A stretch of 37,339 nt of DNA from Opitutales bacterium (GTDB taxonomy: Bacteria; Verrucomicrobiota; Verrucomicrobiia; Opitutales; Oceanipulchritudinaceae). A program made the position numbers and the translations under genes. Positions 10,815 through 20,154 of this stretch are shown here, piece after piece (position 1 is the stretch's first letter; the number at the start of each line of letters is the position of its first letter). A model generated the notes under the pieces. That model saw nothing but the letters and a program-made list of their open reading frames with translations, searched no databases and was not told the origin of the DNA. The stretch spans positions 1 to 37,339 of the forward strand of contig JAFIGE010000040.1 of the NCBI GenBank assembly GCA_020831585.1, in the 5' to 3' direction.

Positions 10815-11195
10815 ATGTCCAAACGGGTCACACGCGTGAACGAACTTCTCAAGCGTGAAGTCAGCCTCGTGCTGCACACACGCTATCAGGAAGCTGCTCT
10901 CGGTATCACCATCCTGGAGGTCGAGACCCTCGCCACCCTGCGCGGGGCAAAGGTGTTTTACGCCGTCCTCGGGGATGAGGCGCGCATCCGCGAAGCCCAC
11001 ACCTTCCTGCGCTCGCACGCCGAGGAAATCCGGCGCGAAGTCGGCAAGGCCATTGTTCTCAAGTTCCTCCCTCACCTTGAATTCCTGCGCGATGATTCCG
11101 TGGAACGCGGAGCCCGCGTGAACGCCATCATCGACTCCCTCGACATCCCTCCCGAGCCTCCGCCGGAAGGCGATTCCCCCGCATTGAAAGAATGA
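10815..11195 (+). CDS. rbfA: Ribosome-binding factor A
   Basis: RbfA binds the 30S subunit and helps mature the 5' end of 16S rRNA, notably in the cold. The 126-residue product begins [20 protein letters not shown] and has the KH-like core with [23 protein letters not shown] and the family ending [26 protein letters not shown]. It lies 43 bases after infB and overlaps the next gene by four bases (ATGA at 11192), so translation is probably coupled. Confidence 0.95.
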   Translation: MSKRVTRVNELLKREVSLVLHTRYQEAALGITILEVETLATLRGAKVFYAVLGDEARIREAHTFLRSHAEEIRREVGKAIVLKFLPHLEFLRDDSVERGARVNAIIDSLDIPPEPPPEGDSPALKE

Positions 11196-12217
11196 CGACA
11201 AAACCTCACTTTCCGAAAAACTCTCCCGCCTTCGGAGAGGCCCTTCGACAGCTCGCAGGCCAGTCCGTGGCTGTCTACGGACACCTGCGCCCGGACGGCG
11301 ACTGCATCGGCTCGCAGGTCGCGCTTGCCCGTGTGCTCCGGGCACTCGGCGCGGATGCCATCTGCGTCAATCACCACGAGGTCCCTCCCGCCTGCGCCTC
11401 CTTTGTTGGCGACACCCCGTTTTATCAGGACTCCCCCGAACGGATTGCCGGGCGCATCCTCGTCACGGTCGATTGTGCCGATACCAAACGCCTCGGCCCG
11501 GTTTTCGCAGAGAGCGGCCAGACCGTGCACCTGAATGTGGACCACCACATCTCCAACACAAACTACGCCGCCCACAATTTCATCGAACCAACGAGTGCCG
11601 CTACGGGGGAAATCCTTGCAGGCTACTTACTCGACAACGATTTCCCCATCGATGCCGTGACCGCCCAGGGGCTCTACGTGGGCATTGCCACCGATACCGG
11701 CCAGTTCCGTTTCTCCTCCACCACGGCCACCACCTTCGAGCTCGCCTGCCGGCTCATCGCCTGCGGGGCCGATCCCGCCGCCGCCGCCCACGCCCTCTAC
11801 GAAAACGAGAGCCCGGAAAAGCTCGCCCTCCTTCAGCGCTTCCTCGCCTCCTTCCGCTATGTATGCGGCGGGCGCGTGTGCATCGGCACCCTCACCGAGA
11901 AGGATTGGGCCGAAACCCGCGCGCGCAAGGAAGACACCGAGGGCCTTGTCGACTACGCGCGCTCCATCGCCGGCATCGACATCGGCGTCCTCATCGAAGA
12001 GCGCGAGGGCCAGATCAAGGGCAGTTTCCGGGCCAAAGATCCCATCATGCGCGTCGATCAACTTGCCAAATCCTTCAACGGGGGCGGCCATGCCTGCGCT
12101 GCCGGGTTCAACCCCACCGGCACCCTTGCCGAGGTGCAAACCCGCCTCGAGGAAGCCCTCGACCGCCACCTCGCGGCCATCGAACAGCCTTCCCCCGCAG
12201 GAAAGGAGAACCCATGA
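11192..12217 (+). CDS. nrnA: DHH-family oligoribonuclease / pAp phosphatase NrnA
   Basis: NrnA-type DHH/DHHA1 enzymes degrade very short RNAs and dephosphorylate 3'-phosphoadenosine 5'-phosphate. The 341-residue protein shows the metal motifs [23 protein letters not shown] and NVDHHISN (the DHH triad), then [10 protein letters not shown]. The DHHA1 signature [10 protein letters not shown] lies near residue 300. Placement between rbfA and truB is the common arrangement. It shares ATGA overlaps with both rbfA and truB. A pAp phosphatase would be useful here because the window also encodes PAPS synthesis (cysC, cysD, cysN), and pAp is the by-product of PAPS use; that link is inference. Confidence 0.92.
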   Translation: MTTKPHFPKNSPAFGEALRQLAGQSVAVYGHLRPDGDCIGSQVALARVLRALGADAICVNHHEVPPACASFVGDTPFYQDSPERIAGRILVTVDCADTKRLGPVFAESGQTVHLNVDHHISNTNYAAHNFIEPTSAATGEILAGYLLDNDFPIDAVTAQGLYVGIATDTGQFRFSSTTATTFELACRLIACGADPAAAAHALYENESPEKLALLQRFLASFRYVCGGRVCIGTLTEKDWAETRARKEDTEGLVDYARSIAGIDIGVLIEEREGQIKGSFRAKDPIMRVDQLAKSFNGGGHACAAGFNPTGTLAEVQTRLEEALDRHLAAIEQPSPAGKENP

Positions 12218-12933
12218 GCGAACAACAACGCGAAGGCGTCCTCCTCCTCGACAAACCGTCGGGTATGACCTCCCACGACGTGGTGGACCGCGTGCGCCGC
12301 AAGTTGCGCATGAAACGCATCGGCCACGCGGGCACCCTCGACCCCATGGCCACCGGCCTCCTCATCATCCTCGTGGGCAAGTCCACCAAACTCTCCCAAT
12401 ACCTCATGGGCCTGGACAAGGTCTATGAAGGCACTGTCTGCTTCGGCACCGCCACCACCACCCACGATGCCGAAGGCGAAGTCACGGAAACCAAACCGGT
12501 CCCCGAACTCGACGAAGACGGGATCAAAGCCGCCATGGGCAAATTTCTCGGCGACCAATACCAGACCCCGCCGATGTTCTCCGCCAAAAAAGTCGGCGGC
12601 GTGCCCCTCTACAAACTCGCCCGCAAAGGCAAGGAAGTGGAGCGCGAAGCCCGCTTCATCCGCATCAGCAAGTTTACCCTCGACCGCTGGGAAGCCCCCG
12701 AACTCGACTTCACCGTCGCCTGCTCAAAAGGCACCTACGTGCGCACCCTCGCCCACGACCTCGGGCAGACCATGGGCTCCTGCGCCCACCTGCAAAGCCT
12801 GCGGCGCGTCGAAATCGAACGCTTCCAAATTGAAGACTCCATCGAACTCGCCGAGTTTGAGGAGTTGCCCACCGATGAAATCGATACGTGGCTGATTCCG
12901 TCCTACCAAGTCGTTCCGACGAAGGTGGTGTAG
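12214..12933 (+). CDS. truB: tRNA pseudouridine-55 synthase TruB
   Basis: TruB isomerises U55 in the T-loop of tRNAs. The 239-residue protein has the catalytic aspartate D43 in [13 protein letters not shown], the N-terminal [17 protein letters not shown] and the motif [15 protein letters not shown]. The open frame continues far upstream through nrnA, but the ATG at 12214, preceded by a good AGGAG and overlapping the nrnA stop (ATGA), is clearly the start. The C-terminal PUA-like extension of some TruB proteins is lacking. Confidence 0.97.
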   Translation: MSEQQREGVLLLDKPSGMTSHDVVDRVRRKLRMKRIGHAGTLDPMATGLLIILVGKSTKLSQYLMGLDKVYEGTVCFGTATTTHDAEGEVTETKPVPELDEDGIKAAMGKFLGDQYQTPPMFSAKKVGGVPLYKLARKGKEVEREARFIRISKFTLDRWEAPELDFTVACSKGTYVRTLAHDLGQTMGSCAHLQSLRRVEIERFQIEDSIELAEFEELPTDEIDTWLIPSYQVVPTKVV

Positions 12934-12974
12934 CACCGCTTTCCCCCAGGCACCTCTCGCCGGCCCCCGGCTGG

Positions 12975-13937
12975 ATGCGCCTCCCCGCTTGTACAGTGTG
13001 GACGGCAGGACACACCGCCCTCGACCGCCCCGCCCCGCCCATCAGCCTCGCTCTCGGCATCTTCGATGGCGTGCATCGCGGCCACCTTCAGGTCCTCGAC
13101 GCCGCCCTCGCCGATGCGCGCCGCCGAAGCGGGCTCTTTGCCGTCCTCACTTTCGATCCGCACCCGAGCCGCCTCCTTCGCCCGGAGGCCGCCACCCGCC
13201 TCTTCACCCCACCCGCCGAAAAAACCCGCCGCCTCCTCGAAGCCGGTGCCGACTGTGTGCTCTGGAAAGCCTTCACCGCCGACTTCGCCGCCATCCGCGC
13301 GGAAGACTTCCTCGCCCGCCTAAAGAAATGGCTCCCCTCGCTCGCCGCCATCTTCGTAGGGGAGAACTTCCGCTTCGGCCAAAAACGGGCGGGCGACATA
13401 GGGGTCCTGCAAGCGACCGCACCCGCCCTCAGCCTCACTGCGCACGGCATTCCCCGCCTCGAGGTTGAGGCCCTCCCCGTCAGCAGCTCCCGCATCCGCG
13501 AAGCGCTCCTCGCGGCCGACCTCCCCGCCGTCGCCGCCATGCTGGGCCGACCCTATTCAGCCAGCGGGATTGTTCTGCCCGGTCGTCAGCTCGGGCGCAC
13601 CCTGGGGTTTCCGACCCTCAACCTGCCCTGGGCCCCCGAACTCACCCCGCCCTTCGGCGTCTACGCCACCACCGTCCGCGACCTCCGCAACCCCGGCGCG
13701 CCCCCTCTCCCCGCCGTTTCCAACTACGGCCGCCGCCCAACTGTCTCGCCCGACGACGCCCCCCTCCTCGAAACCCATTTGCTCACCCCCGCCTGCCCCT
13801 TCACCACCGGCTCAGAAATCGAAGTCGCCTGGCACACCCACATGAGACCCGAGCACACCTTCCCTTCACTCGACGCCCTCCGCGCCCAAATCCAAAGCGA
13901 CACCGCCGCTGCCCGCGCCCTTCACCAAGCCACCTGA
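12975..13937 (+). CDS. ribF: Bifunctional riboflavin kinase / FAD synthetase
   Basis: RibF phosphorylates riboflavin to FMN and adenylylates it to FAD. The 320-residue protein has the nucleotidyltransferase domain first (LGIFDGVHRGH at 27-37, VLTFDPHPSRLL, FVGENFRFGQKRAGD and VSSSRIREAL). The flavokinase domain follows (GRQLGRTLGFPTLNL, FGVYATTV, and VSNYGRRPT with the E of LETHLL). I chose the ATG at 12975 because the open frame upstream overlaps truB and has no homology. It closes the nusA operon. Its last codons lie inside a sequence block that is repeated about 114 bases downstream. Confidence 0.95.
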   Translation: MRLPACTVWTAGHTALDRPAPPISLALGIFDGVHRGHLQVLDAALADARRRSGLFAVLTFDPHPSRLLRPEAATRLFTPPAEKTRRLLEAGADCVLWKAFTADFAAIRAEDFLARLKKWLPSLAAIFVGENFRFGQKRAGDIGVLQATAPALSLTAHGIPRLEVEALPVSSSRIREALLAADLPAVAAMLGRPYSASGIVLPGRQLGRTLGFPTLNLPWAPELTPPFGVYATTVRDLRNPGAPPLPAVSNYGRRPTVSPDDAPLLETHLLTPACPFTTGSEIEVAWHTHMRPEHTFPSLDALRAQIQSDTAAARALHQAT

Positions 13938-14121
13938 CGCTTGACACACCCCCCCCGCCATCCCAGCCTCGCCGAAAATGTCAACTTATTTTACCGTGAT
14001 CGTGATTCCGGCCGTGATTGTGATTCCGCCCGCCCTTATCAAGCCACCTGACGCTTGACATCCCCCTCGCCATCCCAGCGACACGGCGATGTCAATAATT
14101 TTTACCGTGATTGTGATTTCC
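13926..14121. repeat. Imperfect tandem duplication of about 80-114 bases
   Basis: The 21 bases at 13926-13946, which include the end of ribF, recur exactly at 14040-14060. Similarity continues through CATCCCAG, then TGTCAA and TTTTACCGTGAT, as far as about 14009 in the first copy and 14121 in the second. The motif GTGATYGTGATTYC occurs at 13996-14009, 14014-14027 and 14107-14120. The first copy therefore carries an additional 18-base internal repeat. Confidence 0.85.
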
Positions 14122-14257
14122 ATGACGAGTTTGTCACAGGAGAATAACAAGTATGCGGAAATGACCGAAAGACTTGCGGTGGGCGTTCAATTGCACACAA
14201 GCCTTTCCCCGTAATCCTTCTGTTCAACGCAGTTTTTGCGACCAACACCTACAAACC
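13938..14257. other. Gene-poor stretch between ribF and the TonB receptor
   Basis: This 320-base region carries an imperfect tandem duplication, three copies of a GTGATYGTGATTYC motif and the 5' leader of the receptor. I found no clear terminator for the ribF operon and no convincing sigma-70 promoter, although each repeat contains TTGACA (13941 and 14055). Two short open frames exist, at 13978-14058 (26 residues) and 14089-14214 (41 residues). They begin alike (MSxxFTVIVI) because the DNA is duplicated. They are not called as genes. Confidence 0.6.
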
Positions 14258-17200
14258 ATGACTACAGCACTGACCCGACTCCGACGGAGTTTCGGACGAA
14301 CTCTGGGGGCGACTGCCTGCTTCTTTGCACTTCTCGCTCTCCCGGCCAGCCTTTTTGGCCAGGGAGCGATCACCACCGGCAACATGGCCGGGCGCGTTGT
14401 CGACGACGGCGGCACACCCGTGGCCAATGCCGCCGTTACGGTGATCCACTTGCCTACGGGTTCCCGTATAGAGACGACGAGCCGTGGCAACGGCACGTTC
14501 AACGCCCGGAGCCTTCGTCCGGGTGGGCCCTACGTGGTCGAGGTGGATGCCCCGGGCTTCGTGCGCGGCATTCAACGCGAGATTTTCATTGGCCTCGACC
14601 GGGCCTTTGACGTCACCATCGTGCTCCAATCCGAAGAGATCATTGAACTGGATGAATTTGTGGTCACGGGGAGCCAATTTGACGATGTCTTCAGCGCGAA
14701 TCGCATGGGTGCGGGGTCCGTCATCGGAGCCAGCGATATTGCCGCCACCCCCATGGGCGACCGCAATATCAACTCACTTTTACGCCTGGATCCGCGCGTG
14801 GTCTACAACCGCAACCCGGCCGACCGCGCCATCTCCGCTGGGGGTATCTCCACAACCGTTATAACCAGATCCAAATCGACGGCGTGAGTGCCAACGACCC
14901 TTTCGGCCTCACGCCGAACAATGCCGCTGCTGATCGCAATGTTGTGCCGATTGACTCGATTCAGGCGGTGACGGTCTCGACTTCGCCCTTCGACTCGCGT
15001 CTGAGCGGATTCACGGGCGCGGCCGTCAACGCGACGACAAAGAGCGGCACGAACGAGTTCAGCGGCTCGGTCTACTACATCTACCGCGATCAGCGGCTGG
15101 TGCGGAAGAACCTGGAGACCCATACGGGCAACATCATCGAGGTTCCCGATTTCAAAGAAAAGACCATGGGCTTCACTCTTGGCGGACCGATCATCGAAAA
15201 TCGCCTTTTCTTCTTCCTCGCTTACGAGCGAGTGCGTGAGGACAACAACCCTCCGGCTCTCAACGCGGCCGGCCCGCAGGCGCTTTATGCTCCCGGCGAG
15301 TTCGCCCGGATCACCGCTCAAGCGGCGAATCTTGGCTTCCAGGTCGGTGAAGAGGTTGAGCCGCAGAACAGGCTCGAAGACGACAACATCCTCATCAAGC
15401 TAGACTGGGAGATCAACCAGAATCACCGCCTCTCGGTCCGCTACAATGATGTCGAGTCGGCACGCCCGGTTTTCTCGGGGTATGGCGGTAACAATTTTTC
15501 CTTCGATTCCCATTGGTATTCGCAGGAGATTGAGAACACCTCCTACATCGCCCAACTCTTCAGCACGTGGACTGACGACTTTTCGACGGAGGTGGCCGTC
15601 TCCTACAGCGAATATTTTTCCGCCCCCGTCTTTGACCGTCGTTCGCCGAGTGTGGCGATCTTCAACGTGCCTCTCGCGGCTTCAACGCAGACGGGAGCCG
15701 TGCGCTTTGGGACGGAACGCAGCCGCCACTTCAATCGCCTTGAGGTCGACACTTGGACTGTCGAAATTTACGGCACCTACGACCTGAATGACCGCAATAC
15801 GCTCTCATTTGGCTACCAAATGAACCGGGCGGATGTCTTTAATGCTTTTGTTCAGGATTTCCTCGGCACTTACGAATTCGACAGCGTGGAAGCGTTCGAA
15901 GCCGCCTCCGCCGGTGGCTGGATCGGTCGGTATCGCTTCCAATTCGAGAACCCCGGGATCAACCCCGCAGCCGAGTTCCGCGAAACGAACCATGGCCTCT
16001 TTGTGCAAAACGCCTATCGGCCGAATGAGGCTCTCAGCATCATATACGGGGCGCGCGTGGATATTCCCCGTTTTGGCGATGATCCGCCGGCCAACCCGCT
16101 CTTTGAGGAGACTTTTGGTTTTCGCAGTAACCACACCTACAGCGGCAACGCGGTTATCCAGCCGCGCGTGGGCTTCAATTTGCGTGTGAACGACGAAGGC
16201 ACGCAGCAGATCCGGGGTGGATTCGGTCTCTTCTACGGCCAGATGCCCCGCGTGTGGATGTCGAACAGCTATTCCAACACGGGCTCGAATTTCTCGTCCA
16301 TCGACATCATCAACAACACGCTCCAGCCGGGAGACAGCGGGTACCAGGCGGGCCGTGATCCGAGCATCAACCCGACGCCAGCACCGTCGCCCGACCCGGA
16401 TAACCAGCCGCGCCTGACTCCAGACGCGGCCGCCCAGCAAGTGAACTCCATGGACCCCGATTTCGAGCTGCCTTCCCGCTGGAAGGGGACACTCGCCCTT
16501 CGATCAGCGCATCAACAACCTCGTCTTCTCTGTCGAAGGTGAGTTCACCTGGGTCAACAAGGACGTACTCTACCAGAACATCAACCGCACGGTTGACAGG
16601 GTCACCTTCGACGGTCGCGAGATTCTCGGCGGACGTGTGAGCAACGACTTCGTCAACGATACGATCTACCTCACCAACACGAGCAAGGGCTCATCGAGAA
16701 ACCTGACCTTCTCGGTCGAGCGCCCGATGCAGGACGATGGCTGGTCCTGGCGGGCTTCCTACACAAGTGGTCGTGTCCGCGAAGTCCAATACGGCACGTC
16801 GTCTGTAGCCCGTTCCAACTGGGCCAACCGGGCGATTCTCAACCAGGGCGAGGATGTCGTCTCCCGTGGCGAGCTGGAAATCCGGCATCGCTTCCTTGCC
16901 CAGGTTCGGAAAAGTTTCGATTGGGGGAACAGCGGCCACCGGACCTCGGTCTCTCTTTTGTATGAGGGCCGGAGCGGATTACCCTTCAGTTTTCGGGCCT
17001 CCAATGACGTGAACAACGACGGGGTGACCAACAACGATCTTATTTTCATCCCCGAGCGCGGTGATCCCCGAGTGACCTTCCGTGACCATGTGGTTGGCGG
17101 GAGAGTCGTGCAAACAGCCGCAGAGGCCGAAGAGATTTTCTTCCGGATGGTCAGCAACCATGGCCTGCAAACGGGCCAGGTCGCCCCCTCCGGAGCGGGT

Positions 17201-17527
17201 CGCTACCCCTTTGTTCATCAGTTTGACTTCAACATCACCCAGGAGTTCAACCTCCCGGGTTGGCGCCATAATCTCGAGTTGAGCCTGGATATTCTGAATG
17301 TGGGCAACCTTCTGAACAGCAGTTGGGGCCTCATTCGGGGGAGCAACTCCTTCTTTGTGAAAAGCGAACCGGTTGCCCAGGTTACCTACAACTCCGCCAC
17401 GGATTCGTACACCTACGGCAATATTAACGAGAACCTCGCAGACCGGAACTTCAATCCCTTCAACAACCGCGGCGAGCCGGATGCTTCCCGCTGGTCCGGC
17501 CTCGTCTCCGTCCGCTACCGCTTCTAA
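14258..17527 (+). pseudogene. Oar-like TonB-dependent outer-membrane receptor, broken by two frameshifts
   Basis: Joined across two shifts this would be about 1,089 residues, a normal size for Oar/SusC-like receptors. Frame one (14258-14887) encodes a signal peptide (cleavage likely after SLFGQG), a carboxypeptidase-regulatory beta-sandwich (GNMAGRVVDDGGTPVANAAVTV) and the start of the plug (SEEIIELDEFVVTGS). Frame two runs from about 14843, reading NRYNQIQIDGVSANDPFGL, to about 16500. Frame three runs from about 16503 (DQRINNLVFSVEGEF) to the terminal beta strand SGLVSVRYRF at 17527. The first shift behaves like a one-base loss near 14843-14855 and the second like a one-base gain near 16495-16503, so the frame is restored. 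Protein similarity character continues across both points with no missing block. No slippery heptamer is visible. Either the sequence has errors or the gene is a recent pseudogene. The substrate is unknown; such receptors import glycans or large chelates. Confidence 0.85.
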
Positions 17528-17558
17528 GCGCGAGCGGTCCGGCACCGGCTTGTCTTCG

Positions 17559-17592
17559 AGCGCCCCCCGTCTTTCCGGCGGGGGGCGCTTTC
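17559..17592 (+). terminator. Strong rho-independent terminator after the receptor
   Basis: A perfect 11-base-pair stem, AGCGCCCCCCG at 17559-17569 with CGGGGGGCGCT at 17579-17589, encloses a nine-base loop and is followed by a short T tract. It lies 32 bases after the receptor stop codon and isolates it from the aminotransferase gene. Confidence 0.85.
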
Positions 17593-17745
17593 GTTTCCGG
17601 GCCAGACTCCTTACCTCGAACGCCTTGCTCGGGGATAAAAACTTTACGAGCGTTGTTGCCAAAGTGTGAAAAGAAAAGCCTAGTCCTAAAGAAGGATTGA
17701 CCCGTTCTTGCGCAGACCACCGAATCACATCGATTTCTCCAAGTT

Positions 17746-18906
17746 ATGCCCCCTGTTTTTCAAACCCGTGCTTCGCCGCACTTTGATATTTTTCTTTCGC
17801 CCCCGGAACTGGGAGGAGGCGAAGGAGATGCGCTGGCTGCGGCGCTGGCGAGCAATTGGGTGGCCCCTGCGGGTCCCATGTTGCGCAAGTTTGAGCAGCG
17901 GGTCGCGGAATTTTGCGGTGTGCGCCATGCCGTGGCCGTTTCCTCCGGGACGGCGGCCCTGCACTTGGCTCTGCGGGCAGCGGGGGTGGAGGCGGGCGAC
18001 GAGGTTCTCTGCGCGACCTTTTCATTCGTCGCCAGCGCCAACCCGATTTTGTATCTGGGAGCCCGGCCGGTCTTTATTGATTCGGAAGAGCGCACATGGA
18101 ATATCGATCCCGCTCTCATCGAGGAGGCGCTGAAAGATCGGGCGGCCAAGGGAAGATTGCCCAAGGCAATGATCGTGACGGATATCTACGGCCAATGTGT
18201 GGACGCGGACCCCTTGCGTGCGCTCGCGGAAGCCTACGGTGTCGTGATTGTGGAGGATGCGGCCGAGGCTTTGGGCGCGACATACTGTGGTCGCCCGGCG
18301 GGCAGCCTGGGAGACATCGCCGCGCTTTCTTTTAACGGCAACAAAATCATCACCACGAGCGGTGGCGGAATGGTGATTTCGAATCACGCCAAATGGGTGG
18401 ACCAAGCCCATTTTTGGGCCACACAGGCGAGGGAGCCCGGCCTGGCCTATACCCATCGTGAACTCGGCTACAATTATCGCCTGAGTAACCTGCTGGCCGC
18501 GCTGGGGTATGCGCAGATGGACTACCTTAGTGCCCGGGTCGCCGCCCGCCGGCGGATTTTCGAGCGTTATCGGGCGGGTCTGGGTGACTTGCCGGGCGTG
18601 AGCTTCATGCCTGAGCCGGAAGGTTTTGTTTCCACCCGCTGGTTAACCTGCCTGACGCTGGACCCTCCCGCACCTGAGGGCACGGCAGAGAAGATTTGCG
18701 CAAAGTTGCATGAGGCCGGTATTGAGGCACGCCCCCTTTGGCGGCCCTTGCACGAGCAGCCGGTATATGGCGGCGCCCCCGCCTATGGTGGTGCGGTAAG
18801 CCACAGGCTGGCGCGGCGGGGGGTTTCCCTCCCCAGTGGCAGCGGCCTGACTCCAGCGGATCAAGACCGGGTCATCGAAGTTTTCTGTCGACACTTTCCT
18901 GTCTAA
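17746..18906 (+). CDS. DegT/DnrJ/EryC1/StrS-family PLP aminotransferase
   Basis: The 386-residue protein is a sugar-nucleotide aminotransferase of the DegT class, which converts keto-sugars to amino-sugars for polysaccharides, O-antigens or glycoproteins. Visible are VSSGTAALHLALRAAG (PLP phosphate binding), IVEDAAEALGATY (Asp contacting the pyridine nitrogen), the PLP lysine K200 in LSFNGNKIITTSGGG and GYNYRLSNLLAALGYAQ. It resembles PglE/PseC-type enzymes, but the exact sugar cannot be told. Together with the downstream lipid-carrier transferase it suggests assembly of a bacillosamine-type or similar amino-sugar glycan, an inference. The ATG at 17746 lacks a Shine-Dalgarno site. Confidence 0.9.
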   Translation: MPPVFQTRASPHFDIFLSPPELGGGEGDALAAALASNWVAPAGPMLRKFEQRVAEFCGVRHAVAVSSGTAALHLALRAAGVEAGDEVLCATFSFVASANPILYLGARPVFIDSEERTWNIDPALIEEALKDRAAKGRLPKAMIVTDIYGQCVDADPLRALAEAYGVVIVEDAAEALGATYCGRPAGSLGDIAALSFNGNKIITTSGGGMVISNHAKWVDQAHFWATQAREPGLAYTHRELGYNYRLSNLLAALGYAQMDYLSARVAARRRIFERYRAGLGDLPGVSFMPEPEGFVSTRWLTCLTLDPPAPEGTAEKICAKLHEAGIEARPLWRPLHEQPVYGGAPAYGGAVSHRLARRGVSLPSGSGLTPADQDRVIEVFCRHFPV

Positions 18907-19001
18907 TGCGGTTCCCTTCCCTTGCCGGATTTAGGGACTTTACCCCTGTGCTTTTTGGGATTTTTCTTTACTTCTGCTACCTGATCGTTGCTGATCTCTA
19001 A
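18906..19001 (+). CDS. Possible 31-residue membrane microprotein
   Basis: An ATG at 18906 overlaps the aminotransferase stop codon (TAATG), a classic arrangement for coupled translation. It opens a 31-codon frame ending at 19001, six bases before the transferase gene. The product begins MRFPSLAGFRDFTP and ends with one strongly hydrophobic stretch, VLFGIFLYFCYLIVADL, long enough to cross the membrane. No homologue is recognised. It might instead be a spacer or a leader that merely carries ribosomes to the next start. The hydrophobic content and exact fit in the gap are the only support. Confidence 0.3.
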   Translation: MRFPSLAGFRDFTPVLFGIFLYFCYLIVADL

Positions 19002-19007
19002 CGGGCT

Positions 19008-20081
19008 ATGAGTTTTTTTTGGATACTTCCGGGATGGTTGTTTTTCGCTGCCCTGGGCTTCGGGGCAACCGCCCTGACGCTACGGGCAGCACGGAGGGCG
19101 GCTATCATCGATGTGCCAAACGAGCGCAGTTCCCACTCCGTGCCAACGCCGCGGGGAGGCGGTTTATCCATCGTCGCTATCCTTTCCGCCAGTCTCTCGG
19201 TGGCGTTTTTTTCTGTCGATCACACCGGGGGTTCTTCGGTGCTTTTTGCTTGGTTTCTGGCGGGGATCTTTCTTGCCGCGTTCAGCTTGATCGATGATGT
19301 GCGACCGGTTTCGGCGTTGATTCGTTTGCCTCTGCAATTGATCACAGCAGCGGCCGTGCTCTGGACAGTGGGTGGTTGGCCGGTTCTGGAGTTGCCCGGA
19401 ATGCCATCCCTCGCATGGGGTGCTTTCGGCTGGCTGCTTCTCCTCTTTTGGATCGTGGGCCTTGCCAATGTCTATAATTTCATGGACGGGATCGATGGCA
19501 TCGCAGGCACGCAGGCCGTGGTCGCGGGCTTGGGGTGGGCGTTGGCGGGATACTGGGTGAACGACACGGCCCTCATGTGGCTGGGATTGGCCATTTCCGG
19601 ATCGGCGGGTGGCTTCCTCGTCCTCAATTGGGCACCCGCAAAAATTTTTATGGGCGATGTGGGGAGCGCCTTCGCCGGCTTTGCCTTCGCGGTGTTTCCG
19701 CTCCTCGCGCATCACCGGAATCCGGAGATTTCGCTCACGGTTTGGTTGGCCTGCGCGGTCTTGTTTGTCTGGCCCTTTCTCTTTGATGGCGCATACACGC
19801 TCTTGCACCGCCTTTATCGCCGGGAAAATATTCTGCAGGCGCACCGCAGCCACCTCTACCAGCGTCTGGTAATCAGCGGCCTTCGGCATCCCCCCGTCAC
19901 CCTTCTCTACGGAGCCTTGGCTCTGGTTTCCTGGCCCTTGGCCGCACTTTGGTTGCGGGGTACGTTGGGAATCTTTCCGTTTTCTCTCATTTTGCTGCTT
20001 TGCCTCGCCTGTGGCCTCGCCCTCATCGTGAAGTTTCAGGAAAACCGGGCGCGCACAAAACGCGACCAAAGGCGGAAATAG
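19008..20081 (+). CDS. WecA-like undecaprenyl-phosphate sugar-1-phosphate transferase
   Basis: This 357-residue integral membrane protein belongs to the MraY/WecA family, which moves a sugar-1-phosphate from a UDP-sugar to undecaprenyl phosphate and so starts glycan assembly. Motifs seen are PTPRGGGLSI near 47-56, LIDDVRP at 94-100 (metal-binding Asp pair), NVYNFMDGIDGIAG at 154-167, KIFMGDVGSAFAGF at 212-225 and the cytoplasmic HRSHLYQRL, which is characteristic of WecA/WbpL rather than MraY. About ten membrane helices are present. It follows the aminotransferase, as WbpL-type enzymes often do. The likely substrate is a UDP-N-acetyl amino-sugar. Confidence 0.9.
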   Translation: MSFFWILPGWLFFAALGFGATALTLRAARRAAIIDVPNERSSHSVPTPRGGGLSIVAILSASLSVAFFSVDHTGGSSVLFAWFLAGIFLAAFSLIDDVRPVSALIRLPLQLITAAAVLWTVGGWPVLELPGMPSLAWGAFGWLLLLFWIVGLANVYNFMDGIDGIAGTQAVVAGLGWALAGYWVNDTALMWLGLAISGSAGGFLVLNWAPAKIFMGDVGSAFAGFAFAVFPLLAHHRNPEISLTVWLACAVLFVWPFLFDGAYTLLHRLYRRENILQAHRSHLYQRLVISGLRHPPVTLLYGALALVSWPLAALWLRGTLGIFPFSLILLLCLACGLALIVKFQENRARTKRDQRRK

Positions 20082-20154
20082 CCAGCAATTCCGCAGGGCT
20101 GGCGCTCATCGCCCAATCGCGCGCCGCGTCCTGTCCGGGGCCGCTGCCGCGCGC

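Noticed and set aside
11473-12213. Upstream extension of the truB frame through nrnA
   Set aside because: The extension is Arg/Pro/His-rich noise in the second frame of nrnA; the ATG at 12214 has a strong AGGAG.
14830-14890. Programmed ribosomal frameshift in the receptor gene
   Set aside because: No slippery heptamer or downstream structure is evident at either shift, and the second shift has the opposite sign.
20082-20154. Terminator between the convergent WecA-like and fusion genes
   Set aside because: Only a short GCGCG/CGCGC inverted repeat with a long loop and no T run.
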